Source: Anaeramoeba flamelloides (taxonomy: Eukaryota; Metamonada; Anaeramoebidae). From it: a stretch of 64,000 nucleotides of DNA. Of this stretch, positions 1-10,027 are shown piece after piece (the first letter of the stretch is position 1; each line of letters begins with the position of its first letter). The stretch is from NCBI GenBank assembly GCA_027625915.1, contig JANTQA010000032.1, positions 14,276,001 to 14,340,000 of the forward strand. Direction: 5' to 3'. The position numbers were made by a program, and so were the translations under genes. Below the pieces are notes generated by a model, which made no database searches, was not told the origin of the DNA, and saw only the letters and a list, made by a program, of their open reading frames with translations.

Positions 1-103
1 GAGAAAAGCTTAAAATCAAAGAATAACTTAATATATTAAATTAGAATGGTTTTCTAGTGAGTTTATCTTTTGAGTTGAACTTTTTTTTAATTATACCATT
101 TAA

Positions 104-346
104 AACCAAAAAAAAACATTTGAAGACCAAATTAGTGCCTTTTGTGAAAAGAAATTTCCCCATAATTTAGAATTTGTTTTTGTAAATGAGTTAAAACAAG
201 ATAGTGTATCTAAAAATATACATAATTTCAAGTGTGAATTCAATGATTTTGGCAAAACATGTTTTCAAGAAAAAGTTAAATTGAAACTTTATTTATTTTT
301 ATTTTATCATTTAGTTTTTTTAATTGTATTAATGGAAAGTATTTGA
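104..346 (+). CDS. Possible exon of an unidentified gene, weakly dsRBD-like
   Basis: An open frame runs from just after a TAA at 101-103 to a TGA at 344-346. Its first part (about 110-275) has the mixed composition of a real exon, while the last part is T-rich and may be intron read through from a GT near 274. The conceptual peptide has an amphipathic helix (FEDQISAFCEKKF), a strand ending in FVFVNEL, then FKCEFNDFGKTCFQEK. That order resembles the helix-strand-strand start of a double-stranded RNA-binding domain (family knowledge), but the lysine-rich second helix is missing. No start codon or upstream exon could be placed in the 90 bases available, so the gene probably begins outside the window. 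It is convergent with the RanBP1 gene. The dsRBD idea is weak; it could equally be a decayed exon. Confidence 0.28.
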   Translation, partial: NQKKTFEDQISAFCEKKFPHNLEFVFVNELKQDSVSKNIHNFKCEFNDFGKTCFQEKVKLKLYLFLFYHLVFLIVLMESI

Positions 347-463
347 TCAGTTTTTCATTTTTAGTGTTTTTTGGGTCGTAGGGACATATAGTCAATATTT
401 TAAGAATAAAAATTTGATTTTTTAAGTTCCTCAGCCCAAAAAAAAAAAAAATATTTAATTTTC

Positions 464-1406
464 TTATTTTTTTTCTTCAGTTTTCTTTTCAGTAGTTTCT
501 TCTGTTTTTTCTTTTTTTTCTTCCTCTGTTTCTTTTTTTTCTTCAGTTTTCTTTTCACTAGTTCCTTCAGTTGTTTCTTTTTTTTCTTCAGTTGTTTCTT
601 TTTTTTCTTCTTCTGTTTCTTTTTTTTCTTCAGTTTTCTTTTCAGTCGTTTCTTCTGTTGTTTCTTCTATTTTTGGAAGATTTTCATTAATTTCAACACA
701 TTCTTCAAACACTGTTTTAAATTTGTTTGCTGATTCTTCTTTAAGGAATCGGATGAAAAGAATTTCGTCTTTGGCGACACCATCGGAAAAGTCAACTGCG
801 TTGTAGATCCATGACTTTGTGTTTCCTTCATTTTGTTTGAATTTTATATATTTGGCAGCTATTGTTTTTCGAAAATTATCAAAAAGAAAGAAAATGAAAA
901 AAACAAGGATCATATTAATTAGATGAAAAATAACAATACAAAATGACAAAAAACAATTGAAAATAAAAAAAAAGAAAGAAATAGGTTTTGGTTTGGTTGG
1001 ATCGAAATTACCCCTGAGGAAAAGGGTTTTGTTTTTTTCATAAAAAGAAAATTAAGACCTTTTTGGATCTGTTTTCAAAAGATTGAAATAACAAAAAAGT
1101 AAAAACAATAAAAAAAAAAAAGTAATAATTTTTGTTAAAAATGGAATTTTTACGATAGTGATTAGCACAAACTTTATAAGTTTGTTCTCTTCTCATCAAA
1201 ACACGACACCTTTTGGATGTTTTGTGTTGGAAGATTTGGATATCTCCAACACCACGTTCCTTCCATTTGTTTTCTTTTTTTTCAAAACGATAAAGTTTTG
1301 CTCTTGTTTTGAATTTGGATTCCTCTTCTTGTTCGTATTCTTTAGATTCTTTAATGTTAATGTTTAGTAATTGTTTTTCTCCTTCGTGACTTTTTTGCAT
1401 TGACAT
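464..1406 (-). CDS. RanBP1: RanBP1-like Ran-binding protein (two exons)
   Basis: Exon 1 is 1406-1154, the intron 1153-859 (GTAAAA...ATAG), exon 2 858-464, giving 215 residues. Residues 30-150 form a Ran-binding domain: FKTRAKLYRF, WKERGVGDIQIFQH, RVLMRREQTYKVCANHY just before the intron, then KSWIYNAVDFSD and EILFIRFLKEESANKFKTVF after it. These match the canonical WKERG, RLLMRR, KICANH, W.W...DF and LAIRF...E.A.KFK blocks of RanBP1. In that family the domain binds RanGTP and helps RanGAP dissociate export complexes in the cytoplasm. The C-terminal 65 residues are an imperfect tandem of T/E/K units (TEEKKETEEEKKE-like), probably disordered. The splice fits both frame and homology: joining gives NHY-PAKY. 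The start is the first ATG of the frame, with another Met two codons on. The identification is strong; the exact splice is inferred. Confidence 0.9.
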
Positions 1407-1844
1407 GTTTATCAGGATTAAGTAAAATTTTTCGTAAAAAAATGATTTGTTTAAATTTTTTTTTGTAAATTAGTAATTACGTAAAACTCATTTTTTTGTT
1501 CTGAATTTGGTGATCAATCAAAGTCAAAATCCTCTTTTATTTTTTTTTGTGTTTTGAAAATTGAAAATGAGAGGTTGAAAGGCTCATGAGAGTTTTTCAA
1601 TAAAAATACACCTATTATTTAACACGAGACAAACGCTAACCTTAAATTTTTTGTTTTAAAGAACTCTTTTAATGGTGGGTTATTTAACAAAAAGTAGGTT
1701 TTGGAAACTTTTTTTTGTTTGATTTTACCCCTTCTTTTTCTTTTTTTGGATCGAAACAAATTTTACCTTTATAATACGATTGTGATAGATTAATACACTT
1801 CCATTTAATAATGGGATTTATCTTTTTTGCTGTCACTTTTACAA
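1407..1844. other. RanBP1 upstream region
   Basis: This is AT-rich DNA upstream of the RanBP1 start. I see no gene, RNA or clear core promoter motif. A short - strand open frame at 1684-1881 overlaps the next repeat and looks like chance. Confidence 0.4.
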
Positions 1845-2011
1845 TACTGGTATTTGAATAATAAATGGGATTTTTTTTCACTTCATTTTTAATTTCTCTT
1901 TTTTAAGAGAACATAGATCGAGAACCTCTTTCTTTAAGAACTATATTTATAAAAAAAAAATATGGAAAAGGAAGTGAAAATTCTTTCCCATTTAGAATTC
2001 AAATACCAGTA
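1845..2011. repeat. Short MITE, family K copy 1
   Basis: This is a 167-base inverted repeat. The left end TACTGGTATTTGAATAATAA is mirrored by the right end, which finishes TTCAAATACCAGTA. Subterminal TTCACTTC and GAAGTGAA are also paired. It begins and ends with TA, compatible with a TA target duplication. Related copies lie at 53134-53301 and 60618-60784, and a related half at about 63610-63755. The TA ends suggest Tc1/mariner mobilisation (inference). Confidence 0.7.
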
Positions 2012-3629
2012 ATAGTATTTTAATCCATTATTATTCCAAGTCACACAAGAAAGGTTTATAAGCCTTATCAAATTTGTATCACAAATATCAGAATTTTGTT
2101 AAAACCTTTCAATCTATTGAATGGTATTATAGTTATTAATAGTTGAGATTTAGGTAAGGGTTCAGAGTTTGAAAAAAGAACACCGATAAAAAAGTTGCAC
2201 GTCAATTTTGTCTGAGAAGTGATCTTTTGAAGTGGTTTCTAACAAGTAATTTTCTAATTTAACTTTTTTTCTTTTACAAAAAGATTTTTAAGGCAAAATG
2301 GATTGTTCTTTCTGATCTCGCTTTATTTGTTTGTTTATTAAGAGAATTTAAGTTGAAATAACAATACTCAAAAGAAGTGTTTTCAAGGAATTGGAAAAAA
2401 ACAAATCAAAAATCGACTTACAATTAATCCCTTTTAAGGACTAAATTTACTATTGAAATTCAAAGTATCGTGTGCTTTTATCATGGCTTTAGTGATTGGT
2501 AATTCTCACAAAATCTTATCAAGCCAGATCTAATAAGGAAAAAAGAAAATATTTTTACAAAATTTTACTTCTATGCTCTCAAAAAATAAATAAAAGGATT
2601 GATAACAAGTAACTTTTTGTGAAAAATTCTTAGTATGTAAAAAGTGAAAAACCTTGAGAGATAGCCAAGAAGTTTCTATTATTTATTTTTGGTATATGAG
2701 TTAAGTTAAAAGGGCATCTCATTTTCACCAAATAGGACAAAATTCAGAAAAAAAAAAAAATTGTTGATTTTTTATATGCTATTTTCTAGTTGGCCAAAAT
2801 TTAATAAAAGTCCTTACAAATTCTTTGGTTGGTATATAAAATCTACTAAAATGCTCATTTTTCCAAAAAGAAAGAACATTTTTATAATTTTGAATAAAAA
2901 AATTTTCTAATTTAATTTCGTTAAGATAATTTCCTTCCAAATTCTTCAAAATAAAACTCCACAAAACCCCAAACTAATTAGTATTTCATCTTATCAACAG
3001 TTTTATTTTGAGAGAAACGGTTTGAAGAAAAAAAAAATTGATAACACAAAAATAAGCTAAATCGGGTTAGTATTTGACAATGGAGATTCTTTCCAAAACA
3101 TCAAATAGAATAAATACTGTCCTTGTAAGGTGTTGTTGGGAACTTTAATCCAAGAAAAAACAAAAAAAAATAAGGACCTAAAAAACAAAGAGAAAGTTAC
3201 TACCCCTTTTTAACAAATTTTTTGATTTGTCGGGGACAAGAGAACAATTTAAGCACCTCAAATGTTAATAAAGTATAAACAATCATAGCTTCAAAAGTCT
3301 GAGTCGTTATTGGGGATGTTCAAAATGATTTTCGTTTTTTAGACAAGAAAATCATGGTTATTTTTTAATTTCATTTTCACCATTCTTAATAAGGGTGTTT
3401 GGGTTTATTTTTTAAAAAATAATTATTCATTTTTTATTCCAAAATGTACATGAAATGTTTTTTTGGTCCAAATTGGGGAATATTTAGATGAACGTTCTTT
3501 CCTAATTTAAATGAGATTGGATTAAAGGGAATTAAGACAATATGGTAAAAAAACTTATTTCTAAAGATTTATTATCCCGAAATTTCAGAAATAAATTTTA
3601 ATAAAGTAAGGTGTATCAACTTCTTTTTC
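2012..3629. other. AT-rich intergenic DNA, no gene seen
   Basis: No convincing coding region is present. A 61-codon - strand open frame (2779-2964) has a mixed composition and might be a decayed exon, but it matches nothing I recognise and has no partner exon. Confidence 0.4.
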
Positions 3630-4140
3630 TGGATTGTAGTTGGTCGATCTCCAACTTGGTTTTAGTTTTTAATAGCCGTTCAAAGAGGCCATTTTGTCAA
3701 TTTATTTTTATTTTTATTTCCGAAATCTGAATTGGCGAATCTAAGTATTTAAATTTGAAAGGGTTGTAATAATATCTTTTGCATTTTGGATTATAAATTA
3801 TTGATAAAAAAAATATTTGTTTGAAAATTAAGAATAAACTAAAACCTCTATTGTGCAAAACTTTATTTGAACAATAGCAAAAAAACACAAATTACTCAAT
3901 TTATGAAAATATTTTTCAAATTTTTTCAAATAAAATTTTTCAGACAGGGTAAATAAAAATTTTAATTAACAACGAGAAATACAAAAGATATTATTACAAT
4001 CCTTTCAAATTTAAATACTTAGATTCGCCAATTCATATTTTGGAAATAAAAATTAAAATAGATTGACATAAATTGCGTTTTTCGGCGACTATTAATAATA
4101 AATAGTAATACTGAGTTGAAGGTTGATCCACTTAGAACCA
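3630..4140. repeat. Foldback MITE, family D
   Basis: Two arms of about 150 bases face each other. The block at 3700-3785, containing GAATTGGCGAATCTAAGTAT, is the reverse complement of 3965-4065, with about nine bases in ten matching. The similarity continues outward to TGGTCGATCTCCAACTTGGT at about 3640-3660 and its partner near 4108-4133. The ends are not sharply defined and no target duplication could be fixed. It has no coding capacity and is most likely a non-autonomous DNA transposon. Confidence 0.6.
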
Positions 4141-6232
4141 GAATAACAAAATACATTATCTGGATACAAAAAATGTTTTTTCTAGTTCTTAGGGGAATGT
4201 AAGCTGAAAAATGCAATATAAAATGAAAAATACAAAAGTTCCCTAAAGAAGTACAGCGTATTTTGAAATTTAAAGTCTAAACAACCAATAGACTTAATTC
4301 AAAATTCAAATACGGTCATTTAACAGTTACTGGGCAAGTTTAAATTGATTTTTTGGAACTATTTATTTATTATCCAATTTTATTATTTTTTATACTTTCT
4401 TATTTTTGAAGAACCCAGAAGACATAAAAAAAAAGAGAGAGAAACACATATTACGTGCGATGGTGTGTTATTTTGGTTACAATATCTTTATAAATTTTGC
4501 AAATTGTGTTCATTTAGTCAGTATTTTTATCTGTTAAAATGTATACACTGTTGATAAAAAGATTGATATGAATGCTAATAACTAATTTTTTAAATAATAC
4601 CTGTGTTTTTTTATATTTTTCAAATATAAAATCACACACAGTATTCACTTGTATACATAAAGCCATTTCAATTTTGAAAATCAAGTCTTTTGGTGTTTTG
4701 TCGAAAAATACAAATTATCTTGTTATTTTATTTAAGCTTGATCTTAATTTTTCATTTTTTTTTTTTTGATTAAATATAATTTTTCTGAAAAATCTCATAT
4801 ATTATTTTGAGAAAAATTTTCGATTTCATTGTTTACTTTAAAAAATTTATTTTTTAATTGTAATTATTTCTGTATTCGGTGTTATATTCCCAAATTTTTA
4901 TTATTGATTTTGTAGGACATTTAATTTCTACACTTTCGAGAAAAAAAGAAACAAGCCTTTTAATATGAAAATGTGGATTGGTGAAATTGTATATATTATT
5001 TTAACAATTGTAAACTTTATCAAAAAGTTATTCAACAGATTATTGAATTTTGATCAATAAAGGAAAAATTCATAAAAAATAGTTTGTAAAAAACCTTTAT
5101 TGTTTTAAATCATCTATTTTGCCTTTAAACTTTTATTTTTTCTTTTTTTTGATTGGTCTTATTTTCAATGAAAGTGGATTGTTTTACAACACAATTATTT
5201 CAAAATTTTCATATTTAGACAAAAAAATATCGTTCTTGGTTAACATAAATTAATTTTTTCTCGAAATTTGGGGTTTGAAAAAAATAATTGTTATTTTTGT
5301 TTGTTATTAATTATGGGGTAATTTATCTCTTGAATAAATTTCTTTGTTTTTTTTTTCTTTAATTAGTAGTACTGTCAATTAATTGTTATTTTAAATCTCT
5401 TAAATTTGGGTTTTGTGGTTTTAACTATGACATCTATCCAAAAACAATTTTTATAATTTTTTTCTCAAAAATGTTTATGTTTTGGGCATTAGCCTTTTGA
5501 AACAGATTATCAAATAGAGTGGATTGCATTTTTTTTTTTTTTTGGTTTCTGATTTTCTTTTTGTTGTGGATATTCATTCCCACTAAATATTATAAATTTT
5601 ACAAGTGTGTAATCCTGTTATATACATCTCCACCAACCCTAAACAGGTATTTATAAGATGGATAGATTTGAAGTATTTGTGCAATTGCATTTTTGACATG
5701 GAAAAATCCATTTCTATCATAAGATCAAATTTTTAGATATCTATTATACCTTAAGAATGATTTTTTTTTTATCAAAATCAAAGGTATAAATTTTATTTCA
5801 ATAGATCCAGAAATGAAAGAAACTTTATAGTGTATTTTATTTATTGATTTTAAAATCGTTAAAACTGTGGTTTTACACTCTTAGAGATTCAAGTTCTGAA
5901 TTAGTCTAGTATTTTTATCAATATGTTTACCAATGACCATAACCAATGTAAACAAAAAAATAGGATAAAACAAATTCTTTTCCCCCTTGTATTGTAAATT
6001 TTAATATTTATGAAAACTTTCAGAGACAGTTTATGTTTTCAATTAATTATATTTTTGGATAATACAAAAAAAAAATCTATTTATTATAAATATGTATAGT
6101 GGGTTTGGGCTAGAATTATCTCAGAAATAATAGTGTGTGTTTATCAATTTTATCTTGAAATTGTAAGAGAAAGGATACAGAACAACACAAAAAGATAAAC
6201 AATTTTCTCATTATAAATTGGAGATCTAAAAT
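4141..6232. other. AT-rich intergenic DNA, no gene seen
   Basis: This stretch holds long A and T runs and scattered stop codons in every frame. Two open frames near 4345-4769 are strongly biased to F, L, Y and K, as expected from base composition alone. Nothing could be supported. Confidence 0.4.
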
Positions 6233-6235
6233 TTA

Positions 6236-7099
6236 CCATTGTGAAAAAAATTTGGTTCATTAAAAAAAATTGGTTCAGTAAAAAATTTGTTTTCGTTTTT
6301 TAAATAGTAAATATTAGCAAAATGATTTTTGATCAAAGTAAAATTTTATGAACAAATCTTACATTTAAGAAAAACGAAAGTCACTATCAATAATAATTTT
6401 CAAAGGTAATATTAAATTATTGAATTTTGACCATATAGAATTACTGTGGAACTCTAAAATACAAAAATTTACTTTTAAATTGTTAACTTTACTAAAAATG
6501 TTGATTTTTTTTATTAGATTACATTCCAAGATCAAGTTAATCATTGTTTGGAAAGACCAAAAATTAATAAGTGTTTTAAATTAAAGTTTGTATATGGAGA
6601 TTTAAAGTATTTAATGGGTTTCTAAAAACTTGATATTTTGTTATTTTGAAGTTTTGATTGTAAAAATTAGTGGAAAACAATCTATTTTGAAAAAACATCT
6701 TTTTTGGAAGATTTTATTATTCAATTTGGTTTAAAAGGTTATTTAAGATTAACTTCGATAAATTCACGTTAATTAGCAATAGTAAATGTCTTATTGAATT
6801 AATAGATTTTAATATATCCTAATAAAAAAAAATAACATTTTCAGTAAAGTTAACAATTTAAAAGTAAATTTTTGTATTTTAGAGTTCCACAGTAATTCTA
6901 TATGGTCAAAATTCAATAATTTAATATTACCTTTGAAAATTATTATTGATAGTGACTTTCGTTTTTCTTAAATGTAAGATTTGTTCATAAAATTTTACTT
7001 TGATCAAAAATCATTTTGCTAATATTTACTATTTAAAAAACGAAAACAAATTTTTGACTGAACCAATTTTTTTAATGACCCAAATTTTTTTCACAATGG
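6236..7099. mobile_element. Long-TIR element, family A copy 1 (864 bases)
   Basis: The element starts CCATTGTGAAAAAAATTTGG and ends with CAAATTTTTTTCACAATGG. The terminal inverted repeats extend about 270 bases inward, including a matching stretch around GAATTACTGTGGAACTCTA. The 3-base duplication TTA lies at 6233-6235 and 7100-7102. TTA/TAA duplications are the signature of PIF/Harbinger transposons. The unique centre of about 300 bases has no open frame, so the element is non-autonomous. A second copy of the same length lies at 18525-19388 in the opposite orientation. Confidence 0.85.
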
Positions 7100-7100
7100 T

Positions 7101-7502
7101 TAGGTTGTTCTAAAGCTGCCTTGAAAATTTTTCAATATCAAATTTTGATTTTAGTATAGATTTTTAAAAAGTCAGATATCGGAATAACAATTCTCATATT
7201 GAAATAAAATTTACATATATTAGTTAATATTCAAGAATTTAATCTGATATTCATAAAATACATTTTCAGAATCCAAAAAGGCTCTAAACATCAAAAATTT
7301 GTTGGGAAACCACATACAATTTATTCTTAAATAAATGATTTTTTAACTGGTCATATCAGAAGATGATATTTCATATAAGCTCATTTTTGAGAAAATTTTA
7401 TTGAAATTAGCTTTCTTATTATTATATTCCTAAATTTTATAATCTATATCAATATCGAATTTTGATATTTCTAATTTTACTCTGTAGTCTTGGACAGACG
7501 TA
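7101..7502. repeat. MITE, family C copy 1
   Basis: A roughly 400-base element has imperfect terminal inverted repeats: TTTTTCAATATCAAATTTTG near 7126 on the left and a mirrored ATATCGAATTTTGATATT near 7450 on the right. It starts at, or is cut by, the right end of the family A element, so the two are adjacent or slightly nested. The terminal consensus from copies 2 and 3 begins TA-CAGT, like Tc1/mariner ends. Confidence 0.65.
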
Positions 7503-7730
7503 TACAAAAAAAAAAAAAAAAATGGAAATGACTTCTAATTTAAAAAAAAACTGACAGAAAACGAAAAGTCAAATCAAATCAAAAGAAGAAATAAACGAAG
7601 TTCAAGCGGTAATCGATTATAGTAATTCCAACCCAATTAACAATCATAGTTTATATCTACTTTTTTCTCAAAATTATTAAAGTGGTTTTTGAGATCTTAT
7701 AAATAATCAATTTTTTTAAAAAAACAGGAG
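7503..7730. other. Spacer between two family C copies
   Basis: This is AT-rich DNA with no recognisable feature. Confidence 0.4.
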
Positions 7731-8556
7731 TACAACTGTACGGAGGCTACCTGAAATTTTTCCAATATCAAATTTTGATGTTGGTATAGATTTTTAAATC
7801 TAGGAATATAAGAATAAGATATCTCATTTTGAAAAAAAAATTTCGAAAAAGAGCCAATATTAAAAAATTTTTTCTAATTTTCAAAAAATAAATTTTCAGA
7901 ACCTAAAATGAAACTAAGCAATCAAAAATTCACTGAGAAACTAGATAAAATTTACACTCAAAAAAATAAATTTTTTTTGAAACATATCATAGTGGATTAT
8001 TTTTCATCTCAACTCATTTAGGAAATATTTTTTTTCAATATAACCATTGTTAAAAAAAAGTGAAACTGGAAAAACAGTTAAACACGGTTTTTAATTGGGA
8101 AAATTACTGAAAATGAAAGTTGAGATCAATTAAAATAAGAATAAATAAATAAAGGGAGACAAAATGAAGTATTCGCCACAATAACACTTTTTTTAATACT
8201 ATCTTTTAGTATGGGTTTTTTCTGTGATTGATAAATTATTAAAAATTTGTTCAAAAAATTGATTATTTTTGAGATCTCCAAAACCACACCTTGAATTTTG
8301 ATGGGAAAGTGGATTTAAAGTGTGTTTGTTGGGTTGATTGAAAAAAATATGATGGATTATTATTTAAAGTTAATTGGTTTTTTTTTTTAATTGATTTTAC
8401 TTTTCATTTTCTGTAATTTTCCGAATTAAAAACCGTGTTGAACTTTTTTTCCACAATGGTAAGCTTTCTTGTTCTTCTATTCCTAGATTTAAAAAGTTAT
8501 ATAAATATCCAAATTTGATATTGAAAAAATTTCACAGTAACTTTGGATAAACTGTA
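7731..8556. repeat. MITE, family C copy 2, split by a family B element
   Basis: The left part is 7731-8043 and the right part 8460-8556; the family B element lies between them. The right arm (TCCAAATTTGATATTGAAAAAATTTC) mirrors the left (GAAATTTTTCCAATATCAAA). The outer ends read TACAACTGTACGG and, mirrored, TACAGTTTATCC. Removing the insert restores TCAATATAAGCTTTCTT, which is exactly what uninterrupted copy 3 has near 13253-13270. Confidence 0.75.
8044..8459. mobile_element. MITE, family B copy 1, nested in family C
   Basis: This 416-base element starts CCATTGTTAAAAAAAAGTGA and ends TTTTTTTCCACAATGG. It is flanked by TAA at 8041-8043 and 8460-8462. The inner parts of the inverted repeats (AACACGGTTTTTAATTGGGA and its mirror) are also visible. 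The ends resemble those of family A, and the 3-base TWA duplication again points to a PIF/Harbinger-type transposase acting in trans. It contains no open frame of note. Confidence 0.85.
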
Positions 8557-9182
8557 AATAAGTAATGTTACAAAAAATAGAGTTTATAGGAAATTTTATG
8601 ATAAATAAAGAGTTCCTTGCAATGACCCACATCAGTAATAGTAAACGATACTCCATTTTGATTTTTGAGCTCAAAGGGATTTTCAATCTCAAACAATCTT
8701 GTAAACACCAATACTTTGTTTGAAAAATGATTTTTTTTTTTTAAAATTGAAAGATTGGTATTTACCACACGATTTTTTGATTAAAATTATTATTAGTCTA
8801 TTAAAGTAATCAGATATTATATTTAGTTTTACCAAATTGTGGGTAATTGCATGGAAATCAATATTTATCTTAAAAATTCGTAAAAACTCTATTTTTTGTA
8901 GCATTACTAATTTACACTTGTGAAATTAATAAATTATTGATCAATCAAAGAAAAAAAATGGTCTTGTAAAATACTGTTTTTGTTTTTAATCTCCATTTTG
9001 TCCTCAATCATTTATTTTTTCTTTTTTTACTTGATTTTATTTTGAATTTTCTATTATGGTTTAATTTTACAAATATGTTACACAGTTTTTCCACAATTAT
9101 TAAGCTTAATAATTTGTTTCTTCCTCTTGTTAATAATTTTAAAAACAAGTTTGGTGCACACAAGATGGTAAAAGAGGAAATA
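8557..9182. other. AT-rich intergenic DNA, no gene seen
   Basis: Overlapping short - strand frames at 8489-8904 are rich in I, F, K and N and lack family resemblance. They probably reflect base composition. Confidence 0.4.
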
Positions 9183-9426
9183 ACTATTAATTGTACAATA
9201 AAAAGATAAAATTTTCATTAAGCATAATAATATAAATCACATTCAAGGAATTAAAAATCATTTATAAATTTCATCAAAAATTCACAATTTTCTAAAAAGG
9301 TAAATTAATAATTTCAGTTGGTTTTATGGAATTAAAAATTTGGAAACGTATAATCGAAATTTCAAGCCTTTTTTTTGAGGAAAGCTGAACGAAAATTTTG
9401 TTACATTTAATTTCAAACACATAGTA
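9183..9426. repeat. Short MITE, family G copy 1
   Basis: About 240 bases long, with a left arm CTATTAATTGTACAATAAAA...AATTTTCATTAAGC and a right arm GCTGAACGAAAATTTTG...CACATAGTA that mirror each other imperfectly. It belongs to the same family as 13373-13605, 19392-19617, 33112-33347 and 44589-44819. Confidence 0.65.
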
Positions 9427-10027
9427 ATTAAAAATTAGACCAAATTGAAACACTTTAGTCTTGTGTGGTTTATTTAAAGATCAACACACCTGAAGAATAA
9501 AGTTAGATAACTGCTAGAAAACAGTAAAATGATTCTAAATTGCCTGAGTGTTTACTTGATATTTAAATCAGCCATATTCAAACCACTAAAATGTTAACAA
9601 ACAAGAGAAAACTAGTAATTTTTGAAAGGGTAAATTTGATTTGGGATTTAGCAAAGGGTGAACATCTTGATTAAAAAAGATTAAAAACAAAAGCCTTATT
9701 ACCAAAAAAATCAAACATTATAAATTGACTCAACGGTTAAATATGATAAAAAACTTCTTTCTAAACAAGAAAAAAAAAACGATGGTTTTCTCGAAAAAAG
9801 TGGAAAAAAGATCAAATTTATTATAATTTTCCTCGTTAAAAACGAAACAAAAACTTTTTTTGAAATAAAAAAAAAAAGGGAAAAAAATCAAAACATATGA
9901 ATATATTTTTGATGAATAGAACCCAACCCCTGAAAATTTATAAGACCAAAAAAGAACTAAAAAATAAAATTATTTTTTTCTCCATCTATTTTTCCAAACA
10001 AAAACAAAAACTTTTTTTATTTTCGAA
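9427..10027. other. Upstream region of the gene at 10028
   Basis: AT-rich DNA with no open frame of interest. The last 60 bases before the start codon are T-rich, then A-rich, then TTTTTTTATTTTCGAA. No TATA or initiator motif could be told apart from background. Confidence 0.35.
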
